Shown: positions 37,766 to 47,196 of the stretch, piece after piece | Numbering within the stretch: position 1 is the first letter of the stretch | How the letters are laid out: every line of letters starts with the position of its first letter | From: Rhizoclosmatium globosum | Lineage: Eukaryota; Chytridiomycota; Chytridiomycetes; Chytridiales; Chytriomycetaceae | DNA length: 64,000 bases | Reading direction: 5' to 3' | NCBI GenBank assembly: GCA_002104985.1 | Contig: MCGO01000068.1 | Location: 124,001-188,000 of the forward strand | Translations under genes and position numbers: made by a program | The notes under the pieces: generated by a model | What the model saw: only the letters and a program-made list of their open reading frames with translations | Databases searched by the model: none | Told to the model about the DNA's origin: nothing

Positions 37766-38026
37766 GAATTGGTTGTAAAAATTTATCCAATTACAAACGG
37801 TCTCTTATTTGTTGATCTCTTTTTTCTTTGTATTAACGTAATCAATACTCGAGTTATTCTCATATCTCAGTGACACAAGCATTTGATAATCTTTCGAGTC
37901 GAATGCGTGGCTATGGTGCATATTTCCGTTGTAAATCCAAGCTTGAGTCATTTTTCTCATTCAACGCCTTTCTAAACACTTCTTGTTATAAATCCTTTGA
38001 GGACCACATTGCCTAAAGGTCCGTAA

Positions 38027-38140
38027 ATGTTCAGCTCCAACCATCTCAGTTGTATGTTTTTAAAGTGTTTATTGTAATAAATCAATTCAATTATAGACGG
38101 TTTTTGATTGGTACATACGAGCATGTTTGAATGGGTTGTA
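38027..38140. repeat. Split direct repeat C2 (element 3' end)
   Basis: 114 bases matching 38435-38548. It is the terminal copy, adjoining B2. Confidence 0.85.
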
Positions 38141-38199
38141 TGTCTCGTATGTTTTGTTTGGCGCATTGGGCGATTGATGGATTCGCTTGGTCCAAGTTT
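38141..38199. repeat. Split direct repeat B2
   Basis: 59 bases matching 39019-39077. Here it directly adjoins C2, whereas in the internal copy it is 470 bases away from C1. Confidence 0.85.
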
Positions 38200-38279
38200 A
38201 CATTATCTGCCATTAAAAACCCAGTGGGAAAAGGTACAGAAATATGTTATTTGGAGTTAGAAGGGGTTTGGTGGGTGGG

Positions 38280-38436
38280 TTCTTCTGATCAGCGGCTCGA
38301 GTTTGATGCGCGACCTTGTCGTCGCGCTCTGCGGTTCCGCTGCTTGACATTTTTGAAAAGAAGTTAAGAACAACTATCTATTCATTCACTTCCACATTTC
38401 CTTAGAAACACGTTTCACTTCGTTTCTTCCAAAAAT
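38280..38436. repeat. Split direct repeat A2
   Basis: 157 bases matching 43895-44051, including a second copy of the first 23 or so gag codons. It abuts C1 directly. Confidence 0.88.
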
Positions 38437-38548
38437 GTTCAGCTCCAACCATCTCAGTTGTATGTTTTTAAAGTGTTTATTGTAATAAATCAATTCAATT
38501 ATAGACGGTTTTTGATTGGTACATACGAGCATGTTTGAATGGGTTGTA
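38435..38548. repeat. Split direct repeat C1
   Basis: 114 bases matching 38027-38140. Confidence 0.85.
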
Positions 38549-39018
38549 TTGTCTGTTTTGTTCAAAATCGGATTTTTGCGTCCTTTTTTGATCCGAGTCT
38601 TCCGAGGTTTTTGTATTCACGCATACTTGCCATACAGCTCAGGGCTGCAGCTAAAAGCAGGATCAAAGTAAAGGCATTTTGTTTATATATGTTTATTTAT
38701 GTCTTACTTCATGGAAGTCAAACGAGGCCATCTAGTCCACCTTTTTGAGAAGTCGAAATAATTATATCAATCAACTAAAATTCCAGTTCCATTAATTGGT
38801 CAAGATTCGCATTTAAAAAAGAATAGTTTCGAATTGTAGAATGTTGGTAACACGCTTGATTTATTCATTGTCTTTCGGGATATTCGGAATCAAGTTAGTG
38901 GAGGAGCTAGGATCCTGGCAGGGATCCTGGCATCTGATTGGTTGACGCAGGTTTCCATCTCCTTTTTCTGCGCGCAGATTTTCTGCTCAAAGTTTGATTT
39001 GGCGCTGCGCGCGCAATA
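38549..39018. mobile_element. 470-base insertion inside the internal split repeat
   Basis: In the terminal copy the C and B parts touch; here 470 unrelated bases separate them. Both flanks carry TA, as expected for a TA-targeting transposon. No convincing inverted termini are seen. A tandem GGATCCTGGCA repeat lies near 38910-38935. The alternative, a deletion in the terminal copy, is not excluded. Confidence 0.5.
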
Positions 39019-39077
39019 TGTCTCGTATGTTTTGTTTGGCGCATTGGGCGATTGATGGATTCGCTTGGTCCAAGTTT
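39019..39077. repeat. Split direct repeat B1
   Basis: 59 bases matching 38141-38199. Confidence 0.85.
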
Positions 39078-39163
39078 GCCTACCGCCTAGTGAATCAATG
39101 TTTTGGTTTGGTTTGGTGTGGATTGTTTGGTTGTTTGTTTATTTGATTGTTTGATATATTCTT

Positions 39164-40219
39164 TTATTGATTTAGGGCACGTTGCAAGGCTGTCCACTTA
39201 GTGATGTAGACTTTCCAGGTATCAGTGGACCATCTTCCGAGATTTTGTATTTCACGGGCAGATTTTCCTTGCAGTGCCCAATTTGTTGCTCCTCCTGCTC
39301 GAAGGGATTTGCTTCCCAAGTTAGTACGAGTTCGTTGGTGAAGTCGTGTCATGAACCACTTTCGTGTTGGAATAACATTGTTTGAAGTCACGAATAAATA
39401 TGGACTGTTTTGTAACTGAATTCGAGATGTGAAGTATGCCATGAGTAATGGAATAGGATTGGCGTTGTTCCACAAAGTCATTGAGACAATGCGACCAGTT
39501 GTACCTTTGGATAGAGGATCGGCTTTGTGATATGGTAAGAAGTATTCAATGAAGGATGGTTGGGTTGGGTTGTTGTAGTAGATGGACGAAAGAAGAATCC
39601 TGTGGCTTCGGTTTTGATGAGCTTCTTCCAAGATGTCAGAATCAACAAGCTCTGCCAGACGATGAAGAGCCACAAATCCAAAGACTAAAATTGACTGAAA
39701 TAGTAGGTTGTCATGCAGGCAATCTGTCGGATCCCATGTTTGTAGAAGGCGACAGAATTCTGAGAACGTCAGGACATCCTTGTGCTTAATCAATACATTC
39801 GCTGGGTTTCGGTTCCATTCTTTTTGACCGCCTTTTAGAACCTTTTTCAAAGACGGGTGCAATCGGATGGTTATCCAGTTTGTATATCCGAGTTCAGTGT
39901 AGACTGCTCCAATGCCTGCGACATACTGATCCACTGTTCCAGGTTTGTAACCTTGCGACGTAATCCATGTTGCAAACTGTGCAACCTTCAAAGCATTGTC
40001 GGGGAGGTCATTGGAAACCAGTGCTGGGTGAAGGTTGCAGAACAAGATCCAAAGGCTCCATGCATTTTGATGGCCTTTGTTGGTCGAGGTTTCAGAAGAG
40101 CTTCTAATAAGATGCTGCGTAGCATCTTTGAGTTCTGTGGAGGAGAATGCGCGAATGGGTTTGCGGTGGTGGTTTGGCCAGGTGGGTACAGTTTCATGGA
40201 TATCGAACCAGTCACTCAT
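39164..40219 (-). CDS. Retrotransposon tyrosine recombinase
   Basis: 351 residues. It would integrate the circular DNA intermediate. Box I arginine is in GFVALHRLAELVD. Box II reads SKSLRAGGATNWAL; family members usually have HSLRAGGAT, so the His of H-x-x-R is Lys here. The nucleophile is the Tyr in GRWSTDTWKVYI. N-terminal SAM-like helices (QNAWSLWILFCNLHP, QFATWITSQGYKPGTVDQY) are typical. The ORF is intact from an ATG. Whether the Lys change is tolerated in this lineage cannot be told from one copy. Confidence 0.85.
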   Translation of the reverse strand: MSDWFDIHETVPTWPNHHRKPIRAFSSTELKDATQHLIRSSSETSTNKGHQNAWSLWILFCNLHPALVSNDLPDNALKVAQFATWITSQGYKPGTVDQYVAGIGAVYTELGYTNWITIRLHPSLKKVLKGGQKEWNRNPANVLIKHKDVLTFSEFCRLLQTWDPTDCLHDNLLFQSILVFGFVALHRLAELVDSDILEEAHQNRSHRILLSSIYYNNPTQPSFIEYFLPYHKADPLSKGTTGRIVSMTLWNNANPIPLLMAYFTSRIQLQNSPYLFVTSNNVIPTRKWFMTRLHQRTRTNLGSKSLRAGGATNWALQGKSAREIQNLGRWSTDTWKVYITKWTALQRALNQ

Positions 40220-40230
40220 GAAGAAAGGAT

Positions 40231-42656
40231 TTATTTGGAAAAGACATTCTCATATGACTTCAATTCTGGTAAGTTGCAATATTCAAGTTCTCTGAACTTG
40301 GCAAATGGAAATTCTTTCTGCATATCCTGGATTTTGTTTCGGGATAAACAATCAGTGATGTAATTCTTTTCTGAACAGAGCCACTGTGGTCGGAGTGAGA
40401 TATTTGATTTGATTTCAATGGTGACAATAGTTTGCAAAATAGTTTGATTGAAAGGGTTTGTTGAATGAAGGGAATCCAAGTTTTCAAATGTAGGTTGATT
40501 ATCTGTAAACTGGAGTACTTTGATGTTTGTGATTCGATGGGATATGATATAGAGAGCTACAAGTTGAGCATATAACTCTACATTATGGATAATAAGGGGG
40601 GTGTTGTCAAGAAATGTAAATGGTTTGTAATGTTGAAACCACCAGCCTTCATTCCATTCACTGATCCAAATACCAAAACCAGATGGAGTTGCATCAGCAT
40701 ATACATGAAGATCTGCTTGATTGATTGTCCAAGCTTCAAGGTTGAGAAATCTTTGTGGCGGAGCTGTTTTGATGTAATCATGGATCCAACTTAAGGCATT
40801 AATAGTCTGCTCATTTGGGCAGATTGCTGAATGCCGTGATTGACCAGCAGTCTGACTATAAATTGGACTCATAAATGGCTTTGTGTAGAAGTAGACGTTA
40901 CAGATCCAATTTAGGCTTCCTGTAAGTTCATCATAGTGTTGTCGGTATTGTGGTCGGGGATTGTCTATCCAGTTTTTGAGATACACAAGCATTTCACTGA
41001 TTTTCTTTGGGTCAAGTGAGATAGTTTGGTTTTGGATGTCAACTTCGAAGCCAACAATTGTAATTTTTTGTCCCCATACATCTTTCTCGTCACTTGTCTC
41101 AATTCCAAGAGAGTGGAGAAAATCTTTCATTTTGTTCATCTCATTTGGTTTCATTCCTTTTTCAAAGTCAGCGTGTGCTTGATAGCAAGTTCCCCAGAAA
41201 TCATCCATCATCACATAGACATTCAGGGATAGATGTTGAATTGCATACCACGCCAAAGGTGAGCAACTGAAGTCCAGTCATGAGGTCCTTCACGCCCTCC
41301 AAAAGATTTTGAACGATCTGCATAAGGGATTCTATCAATAAGCTGAATTTGGAGGGATGAATTGATTGGGTGGTTGGGAATAAGACGAAAAGCTCCCCGG
41401 ACATCTGTTTTCCACTGTACTGCAACATATCCATTTGGGCATTGGGTTTGTGCTTTTCGCATTGTTGGTATATAGTCTTGTATGGTATCATATCGGACAT
41501 GTACTTCATTGTCTGGCACATGATCATTTGGTGAGTCACCTCTTGGGAAGGACAAATCATGTATGAGACGTGGTTTTGTCTTTTTGCGGTCCACAAATAG
41601 TGAAACAGTGGAGCAATAATTTGGAATATGTGTAAGTTGAGTCAGTCTGCCAGCTGTCACTTCTTTGTCACGATTCTTTCTTACAATTGCCATATCATCT
41701 TCTGTAAGTGGATGTTGTTGGCGGATTCTTGGTTGCTTTGGTCTTTCCAGATCTCCGTCTCCAGCAGGGAATCCGTGACACAAGGAATAGATGACAGATT
41801 GTACAAAACATTGGTTTGGGTGTGTTTTCATACATTCGGCAAATCTTGGGATATTTATTGGCGTTCTTGGAGAGAATCCAGGAAACCTGGAAAGCTCTGT
41901 CATAATTTTCCAATAATTTGGTGCAGACGTGTTTGGAATTATAATAGGCTTTTGATATATTGTTGATTCTGCTGCCGGGTGGCAGATAGCTTTGTTTGGG
42001 GTTTGAATTAGCCCTCGGCTCCATCTTGGGAACATTTTCTTGCAGTTTGCATTAAGTTGCTCAATAGTCCAGATATTTTTTGGTTCCTCAAGATGTGGTT
42101 CAAGATATTTTGGGATCTTAAGAATGGTTGGGGACAGAAGGTTGGGCAAATGTTGATTGGTTGGTTTAGATTGCAATAGAATTGGGTCAAGATATTGTAA
42201 CGCGTCTTCACCAATCGCTTTATTGAAAGAACTCATTTGGATGTTCAATATTTGCAGCATGGAAAGCCTTGATTCCTCTGTCTCTGACACAAGGATGGCA
42301 ACAGTGAAGGAAACGACAGTTTGATCCTTGTTTGCAGGCTTTGGTATAATTGAAACTGAAGCAAAGAACTTTGGACATCCCGTTATCGTCAAATGATGGC
42401 ATTGATTTGAATAGCATCGCACGTTCGTTGTTGTTTCCCAGACGTTGATAAACAGTTGCGTTTGTACTCTTTGGACGAACGGTCGAATATTTGGATTGGG
42501 TGTTAGGGTCAGGGATATGGTTTGGGTTTGGGTTTGGTGGGTTTGGATTTGGAGGATTTGGAATTGGATATTTGTGTTGCCAGTTTGCAAAGTTGACATG
42601 ACGGACTGCTTCAGATGTATTGATGTGGGGCAAGTACTGATATAGAAGGGCTGCAC
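40231..42656 (-). CDS. Retrotransposon reverse transcriptase / RNase H (one frameshift)
   Basis: The upstream part (41223-42656) holds the fingers and palm motifs KTKPRLIHDLSFP and WKTDVRGAFRLIP (first catalytic Asp). The downstream part (40231-41256) holds the YVMMDDFWG active site and an RNase H domain (HVYADATPSGFGIW, then QFTDNQPTFENLD). The break lies near 41270, where restoring one base in CACC makes a continuous HPLAWYAIQH. The frame overlaps the end of gag by over 400 bases, so its translation start or a frameshift from gag is unclear. Only described; not reconstructed. Confidence 0.85.
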
Positions 42657-43965
42657 GGTCTTCAGTTACTTCCGATAGCTTCCGATTCTTCGCGGCACAG
42701 ATATTTGCATGTTCCATATGGAATAGAATGAAGTTCGAGAATTGATCCTTCTGATGCAGACTAGGGTTGTGTTCGAACCATTTGTGAATTTGGTGGAGGT
42801 AGGAGTCAATATCAGGGGAACAGATTTCTCCATAGTCATCCCAAAGAACTACCGCCAGGATCTCTTTCATTTTCTCCATCCCACTGATAAACTGCTGTAG
42901 CGTTGTAATAGTAAAGGGACGTTTGTCACGTTGGAGGTATGACTTTACGGCATCGTCGATATTGGGGAAGTCCTTGACTTTGGATCGAAGTTCGCTGATT
43001 TTGTCCAAATGGCTAGTTTCAGTAAGGAATTCAAGTGGAGTAACATGGGTGGATAGTAAGTAAACAAGTTGAAGGGGGAAATCCACTGCTTTTGTGAGTG
43101 GAGAGATCGCAATCAATGTATCTGATCCATAAGAGGTTGAACTTCCCAAGCGCTCATTCAGAGCTGGCCACACATGCACCGCATCCTTAATCTCCTGCCA
43201 CTTTCCTGTTGCTACACTTTTGCGCGAAGCCCATGATGGATGGACTCCAAGGTCACTTTTGAAACGAAGAGGTACAAAGGTTTCTGGCTTGATGAGAGGA
43301 ACCAGTTGCTTCAAGACAGTAATTGATGAAGCATTCACGCGTACAAAGGTGTCTGATTGAGGGTCGTGTTCGATTTGTTGGACATTCGAAGTTGTAGCGA
43401 GGACAGTTGGTGGTGGCTGCGATACAACAAACCGTTGGAGTTTCTGAATGGCTTCGGAAAGTACAAGGCCGACAAGTGTTGATTCGCGATCAGGTGCGTC
43501 AATGTTGATGTTTGCGCCTCCAAAGCTATTGGTGAGGCTGCGAAGTCGAAGGCATTCGTTCATGATCATACGCCAGTCATCGTGGCTAACTGTTGGATAC
43601 TGCATTGCGACTCCATTTGTAAACCATTGAGGCAGATTGTTGATGCGAGGGGGTAGTTGAGGAGGAGGTTGTTGAGGAGGTGGCGCAGATACAGTTTCAT
43701 TTGAGAGCCGCATCTTTGAGGGCAAACTAGGCATCATGATTTCATCTGATGCGCTTCGTTTCGCTGGGATAAGGAGGTCGTCTCCATCGGCTGGTTCAAG
43801 GGACACAATGTTGAGTGGGTTTGGTGCGATCATGAGCGGTCCTGCTGGAATCTCAGCCTGCACTTTCCCAAGGAGTCGTTCTTGAATTGGCTTCTTCTTC
43901 TGATCAGCGGCTCGAGTTTGATGCGCGACCTTGTCGTCGCGCTCTGCGGTTCCGCTGCTTGACAT
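42220..43965 (-). CDS. Retrotransposon Gag-like protein with CCCH zinc finger
   Basis: 581 residues, intact; starts inside repeat A1. Most of the protein is helical and unrecognised, with a basic/Gln start (RAADQKKKPIQERL). Near the C-terminus is CFSFNYTKACKQGSNCRFLH, a C-x8-C-x5-C-x3-H finger, the CCCH class used for RNA binding, instead of the CCHC knuckle common in Gag. A Pro/Asn repeat (NPPNPNPPNPNPN) precedes it. Position before the reverse transcriptase supports the Gag call. Confidence 0.75.
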   Translation of the reverse strand: MSSSGTAERDDKVAHQTRAADQKKKPIQERLLGKVQAEIPAGPLMIAPNPLNIVSLEPADGDDLLIPAKRSASDEIMMPSLPSKMRLSNETVSAPPPQQPPPQLPPRINNLPQWFTNGVAMQYPTVSHDDWRMIMNECLRLRSLTNSFGGANINIDAPDRESTLVGLVLSEAIQKLQRFVVSQPPPTVLATTSNVQQIEHDPQSDTFVRVNASSITVLKQLVPLIKPETFVPLRFKSDLGVHPSWASRKSVATGKWQEIKDAVHVWPALNERLGSSTSYGSDTLIAISPLTKAVDFPLQLVYLLSTHVTPLEFLTETSHLDKISELRSKVKDFPNIDDAVKSYLQRDKRPFTITTLQQFISGMEKMKEILAVVLWDDYGEICSPDIDSYLHQIHKWFEHNPSLHQKDQFSNFILFHMEHANICAAKNRKLSEVTEDRAALLYQYLPHINTSEAVRHVNFANWQHKYPIPNPPNPNPPNPNPNHIPDPNTQSKYSTVRPKSTNATVYQRLGNNNERAMLFKSMPSFDDNGMSKVLCFSFNYTKACKQGSNCRFLHCCHPCVRDRGIKAFHAANIEHPNEFFQ

Positions 43966-44051
43966 TTTTGAAAAGAAGTTAAGAACAACTATCTATTCAT
44001 TCACTTCCACATTTCCTTAGAAACACGTTTCACTTCGTTTCTTCCAAAAAT
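43895..44051. repeat. Split direct repeat A1 (element 5' end)
   Basis: 157 bases matching 38280-38436. It contains the gag start codon and presumably the element's promoter. Confidence 0.88.
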
Positions 44052-44371
44052 TACCGCCCAGGACGATGAACTACCATGCAGTATAGAAGTCGACACTAAA
44101 TTGGCCGAGAGAAGAGAATAATCATATATAAGTGCGCTAACTGGGAATATCAAGGTATCGGTGCATTTTCCCCACAACGCCATGTTTTTTGGCAAGGCCT
44201 TCCCTCCCAATTTTCAATCACACCAAAAACGTAAAAATGACCCCTCCCACCCTACACTCTCCCTCCATCCGCATCATCAGCATCCATCACATTGGTCTAT
44301 AACTTCATGTGGAGGACTACAAGTAGTATTGACATCAGTATGGCAGAGTTCCACAATCCTATCGCGCTCTG

Positions 44372-44644
44372 ATGGCGTCTGATGGATTGCAGTACTCAGA
44401 TGCCACTCTTGTTTGACAACATTGACCTTTGGAGACGTTTGGATCCGAAGGGCTGGAGTGTCCAAACTGATCAATCAATCAGTTGGCGCTCTGCTTTTTC
44501 AAAATCGCGACTTCTGAACTGGCTATTTTTGGGTATGGAGCCTTGTTCGGTTGTCTCGTGTTTCTCATCGCTCTCTCGTTGCTTATAACGGGAGACACCG
44601 ATGCTGAAAAAGTAGCTTGGATACTTGGGTCAATGAATCGATAG
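44372..44644 (+). CDS. Possible 66-residue membrane protein (spliced)
   Basis: If 44411-44482 is an intron (GTTTGAC...AATCAG), exons 44372-44410 and 44483-44644 join into a 66-residue protein: MASDGLQYSDATL, then a hydrophobic segment GYGALFGCLVFLIALSLLIT and a polar end. The coding case rests on this one helix and on a clean splice in phase. It lies between the retrotransposon and the uS8 gene. No family recognised. Confidence 0.3.
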
Positions 44645-44897
44645 TTCATTTGGTGTGAAGTGGTTGATGTTTGTTGGGCCTGGCACTTTGTGTGTGGTTC
44701 TGACTGATGATTCAACTCTTTCCACCAGTCGATGAACTGTCTGATCGTTACCCACTATCCTTGCCAGCCTTTCGCTTCTCGAATCTCTATAGTTCTGTGC
44801 TGTTGAAAGAAAATACAATCATGCTCCCTTCACACTATACACCTCATTCATACCAACATGAATGCTAACCCAAAATTATTCTGCAGTTTAATCTAAA

Positions 44898-45587
44898 ATG
44901 GTTCGCGTCTCCGTCCTCAACGACTGTCTCAAGTCTATTGTCAACGCCGAGAAGATGGGCAAGCGTCAGGTTATGATCCGCCCATCCTCCAAGGTTATCG
45001 TCAAGTTCCTCTCTGTCATGCAGAAGCACGGTGAGTTTTCTGCAAAACACCCTCATTTGCACTTCTCCCTCGTACCATGTTCCCCTTTTCCTCGAAGTTA
45101 TAACTAGACTCTGTCGGACGTTCGCGTCGCTTATTGAGTCGACAAGCGTTTTTTAAGGCTTCGAAAGATTAAATCGGAGATGAGATTACAGCCCAGATTC
45201 TGATAACCTACGGGGTTTGGGTTTTACTCTCTTCTACATACCTGCCAGTTCTATCCCTCGCACCTGTTTTATTCCATATCCGCTTTCCTCATCTTTGTTC
45301 CTTGTATCTAAACTCTCTTCCCTCCAGGTTACATTGGCGAGTTCGAGATCATTGACGACCACCGTTCCGGAAAGATTGTCGTCCAGCTCATTGGTCGTAT
45401 CAACAAGTGTGGTGTCATCTCCCCACGTTTCAACGTCAAGCAAGACGATGTTGAGAACTGGGTCAACTACTTGTTGCCATCCCGTCAGTTCGGTTTCATT
45501 GTCATGACCACCTCTGCTGGTATCATGGACCACGAGGAGGCTCGTCGTAAGAAGACTGGTGGAAAGATCCTTGGTTTCTTCTACTAA
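44898..45587 (+). CDS. RPS22: 40S ribosomal protein uS8 (S15a/S22)
   Basis: Exons 44898-45030 and 45328-45587; exactly 130 residues, the family length. It begins [20 protein letters not shown] and ends [10 protein letters not shown], both diagnostic. It contacts the central domain of 18S rRNA in the small subunit. The 297-base intron is the longest in the window, in keeping with fungal ribosomal-protein genes, and holds no recognisable small RNA. Confidence 0.95.
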
Positions 45588-45729
45588 GCGGTCTCGCCAC
45601 GCCCCTTACGTCGTTTATTGGGAATTGTCATGTCTCAGCGCATAGGTTAAAATAAATCGGTAGTTCACTACTTCAGCATCTGTATAAAACATTTTGTGCC
45701 TTTCCACTTTTGCACTCCAGATTTTTGGA

Positions 45730-47139
45730 ATGAATTCGACTTGTTTCTCGCTTGACACGTCCTCAGCCTGTCCCGACTTACATATGCAGAGTGAGTACAT
45801 AGCGTGCAGGGCAAGTATGTGTATGCTGACCTGATGCCAATCTTGACAGGTGTACTTGTTTCTCCCCGGTTTCCGAACCTCGCCGCATTCGACTCTTTCA
45901 TTCGTGACTCTTCAGATAACTCAACACGCTTCACAAACACGTTCCAAGACACGTACGGATGCCCAGGATTCGCTGGCCACAACATTCGATTCCACCAGTC
46001 ACTTCTCTGCCACTTCTTTGTCAGCTACTCCATCCCTCACTGCCCCGCTTCCAAGATCCCTTACAAACCCCTCTGTCAAAGCTCGTGTCTCAGTCACATT
46101 GATTCCGTCGTTTCGCTGTTCAAAGATCCTCTCATATGTACACAAACACCCTCTGCGTCATCCAACCGCGCCCGAATCCTCTTTGCAAGCTCAACCACAA
46201 GCAACAACTCATCCAACACAGATTTATTGTACGACGCATGTCTTACAACCTTGTCATCCAACGACGCGTCCAAATGCGTTCTTGGAACCGCTTGGGACCT
46301 CAAACACGCTGGATTCTTGGAGTCCACTGATGCGATACGGTTTTGTAATGACACTGCGAGATTAGACCCCACGGACGTCATGTTGTGCAAAGATTTGAGT
46401 TCTGACTCTGTTGCTCCTGTTCACCATCCACTCGATGACCTGACGCGTGACCAGAAACTCGCGCTTATTCGTCCAGCTCGGGACTTACCATGGATCGTGT
46501 CGGGTATTGTGTGGGGTGTGATGGTGCTGGGCAGTTTAGTTTGGATTGGGTTGGTAAAGTGTAAGAACTGGGAACGGGAGGCGACGATTGCCGTACAACC
46601 AATTACTGGGGTAGTGGTTGAAAAGTTTCCGAAGGTGATGGTATTCAGCGTGTTGGAACGATTGCAAAGGACGCGCAACATTGAGACGACAGGCGAAGCA
46701 AAGCAATGCAAGAAAAAGTATTTTCGATAGCGTTTTTGGGGTTGTTGGATGGAAAGGGAAAGTTGGGAATATGGGGCGTGGTTTGGAAGAGGTTGATGAG
46801 AATGAGGAGCGGTACGATTATGGTGCACCTGCGAAGGAAATCGAGGAAATTAGCGAGTTTGATGATGTTGAGGGAGATTTTAATGATGAAATGGGCTTGT
46901 TTCAGAGAATGCAAGTCCTTGCGCCGTACTTTCCTGAGAAATCTGATGAGCTTTCGCTTGTTGTGGGCGAAATCGTTATTATTCTTGAAACTTTTGACGA
47001 TGGTTGGGTATCTGCGAGAAAGGAATCCAATGGTTGTGTAGGCATTGCTCCGCTTCCCTGTTTGGGTTCTCTTGCAAAGTTCATGAGCTTGTACTCAGGG
47101 TTCACAACTTCTCCTCACATCTCTTCAATTCGTTGTTGA
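45730..47139 (+). CDS. Cys-rich ectodomain, one membrane helix, SH3 domain (one frameshift)
   Basis: Exon 1 is 45730-45790 (MNSTCFSLDTSSACPDLH) and exon 2 starts at 45850. The ectodomain has a Frizzled-like cysteine spacing (YGCPGF, LLCHFF, HCPASK, PLCQSSC). The membrane helix is IVSGIVWGVMVLGSLVWIGL. The C-terminal SH3 domain is in another frame (about 46900-47100: MQVLAPYFPEKSDELSLVVG, then DDGWVSARKE); the shift falls between about 46680 and 46730. An upstream exon with a signal peptide may exist. The layout recalls the osmosensor Sho1 (membrane plus SH3) but has an extracellular domain and one helix, so the role is inference. Confidence 0.65.
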
Positions 47140-47196
47140 TACATGTTTTACTTTTCTTTAACTATTGCTTAAATGTATGGAATACAATCTACTCCT

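Larger units (their letters stand above)
38025..44051 (-). mobile_element. DIRS-group retrotransposon, PAT/Ngaro-like, about 6 kb
   Basis: Read on the minus strand it has gag, reverse transcriptase/RNase H and a tyrosine recombinase in that order, and split direct repeats instead of LTRs. In element order: A1 (43895-44051), ORFs, a 59-base B piece (39019-39077), a 114-base C1 (38435-38548), A2 (38280-38436) directly abutting C1, then B2 (38141-38199) and C2 (38027-38140). A copies are 157 bases and identical by eye; C copies are 114 bases and identical by eye. This head-to-tail A-C arrangement is what a circular intermediate needs. No methyltransferase ORF is seen, which fits PAT/Ngaro rather than DIRS-1. 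Confidence 0.88.

Noticed and set aside
41223..41256. Programmed frameshift in the reverse transcriptase
   Set aside because: The break falls inside the palm domain, where programmed shifts are not expected; a one-base loss fits better.
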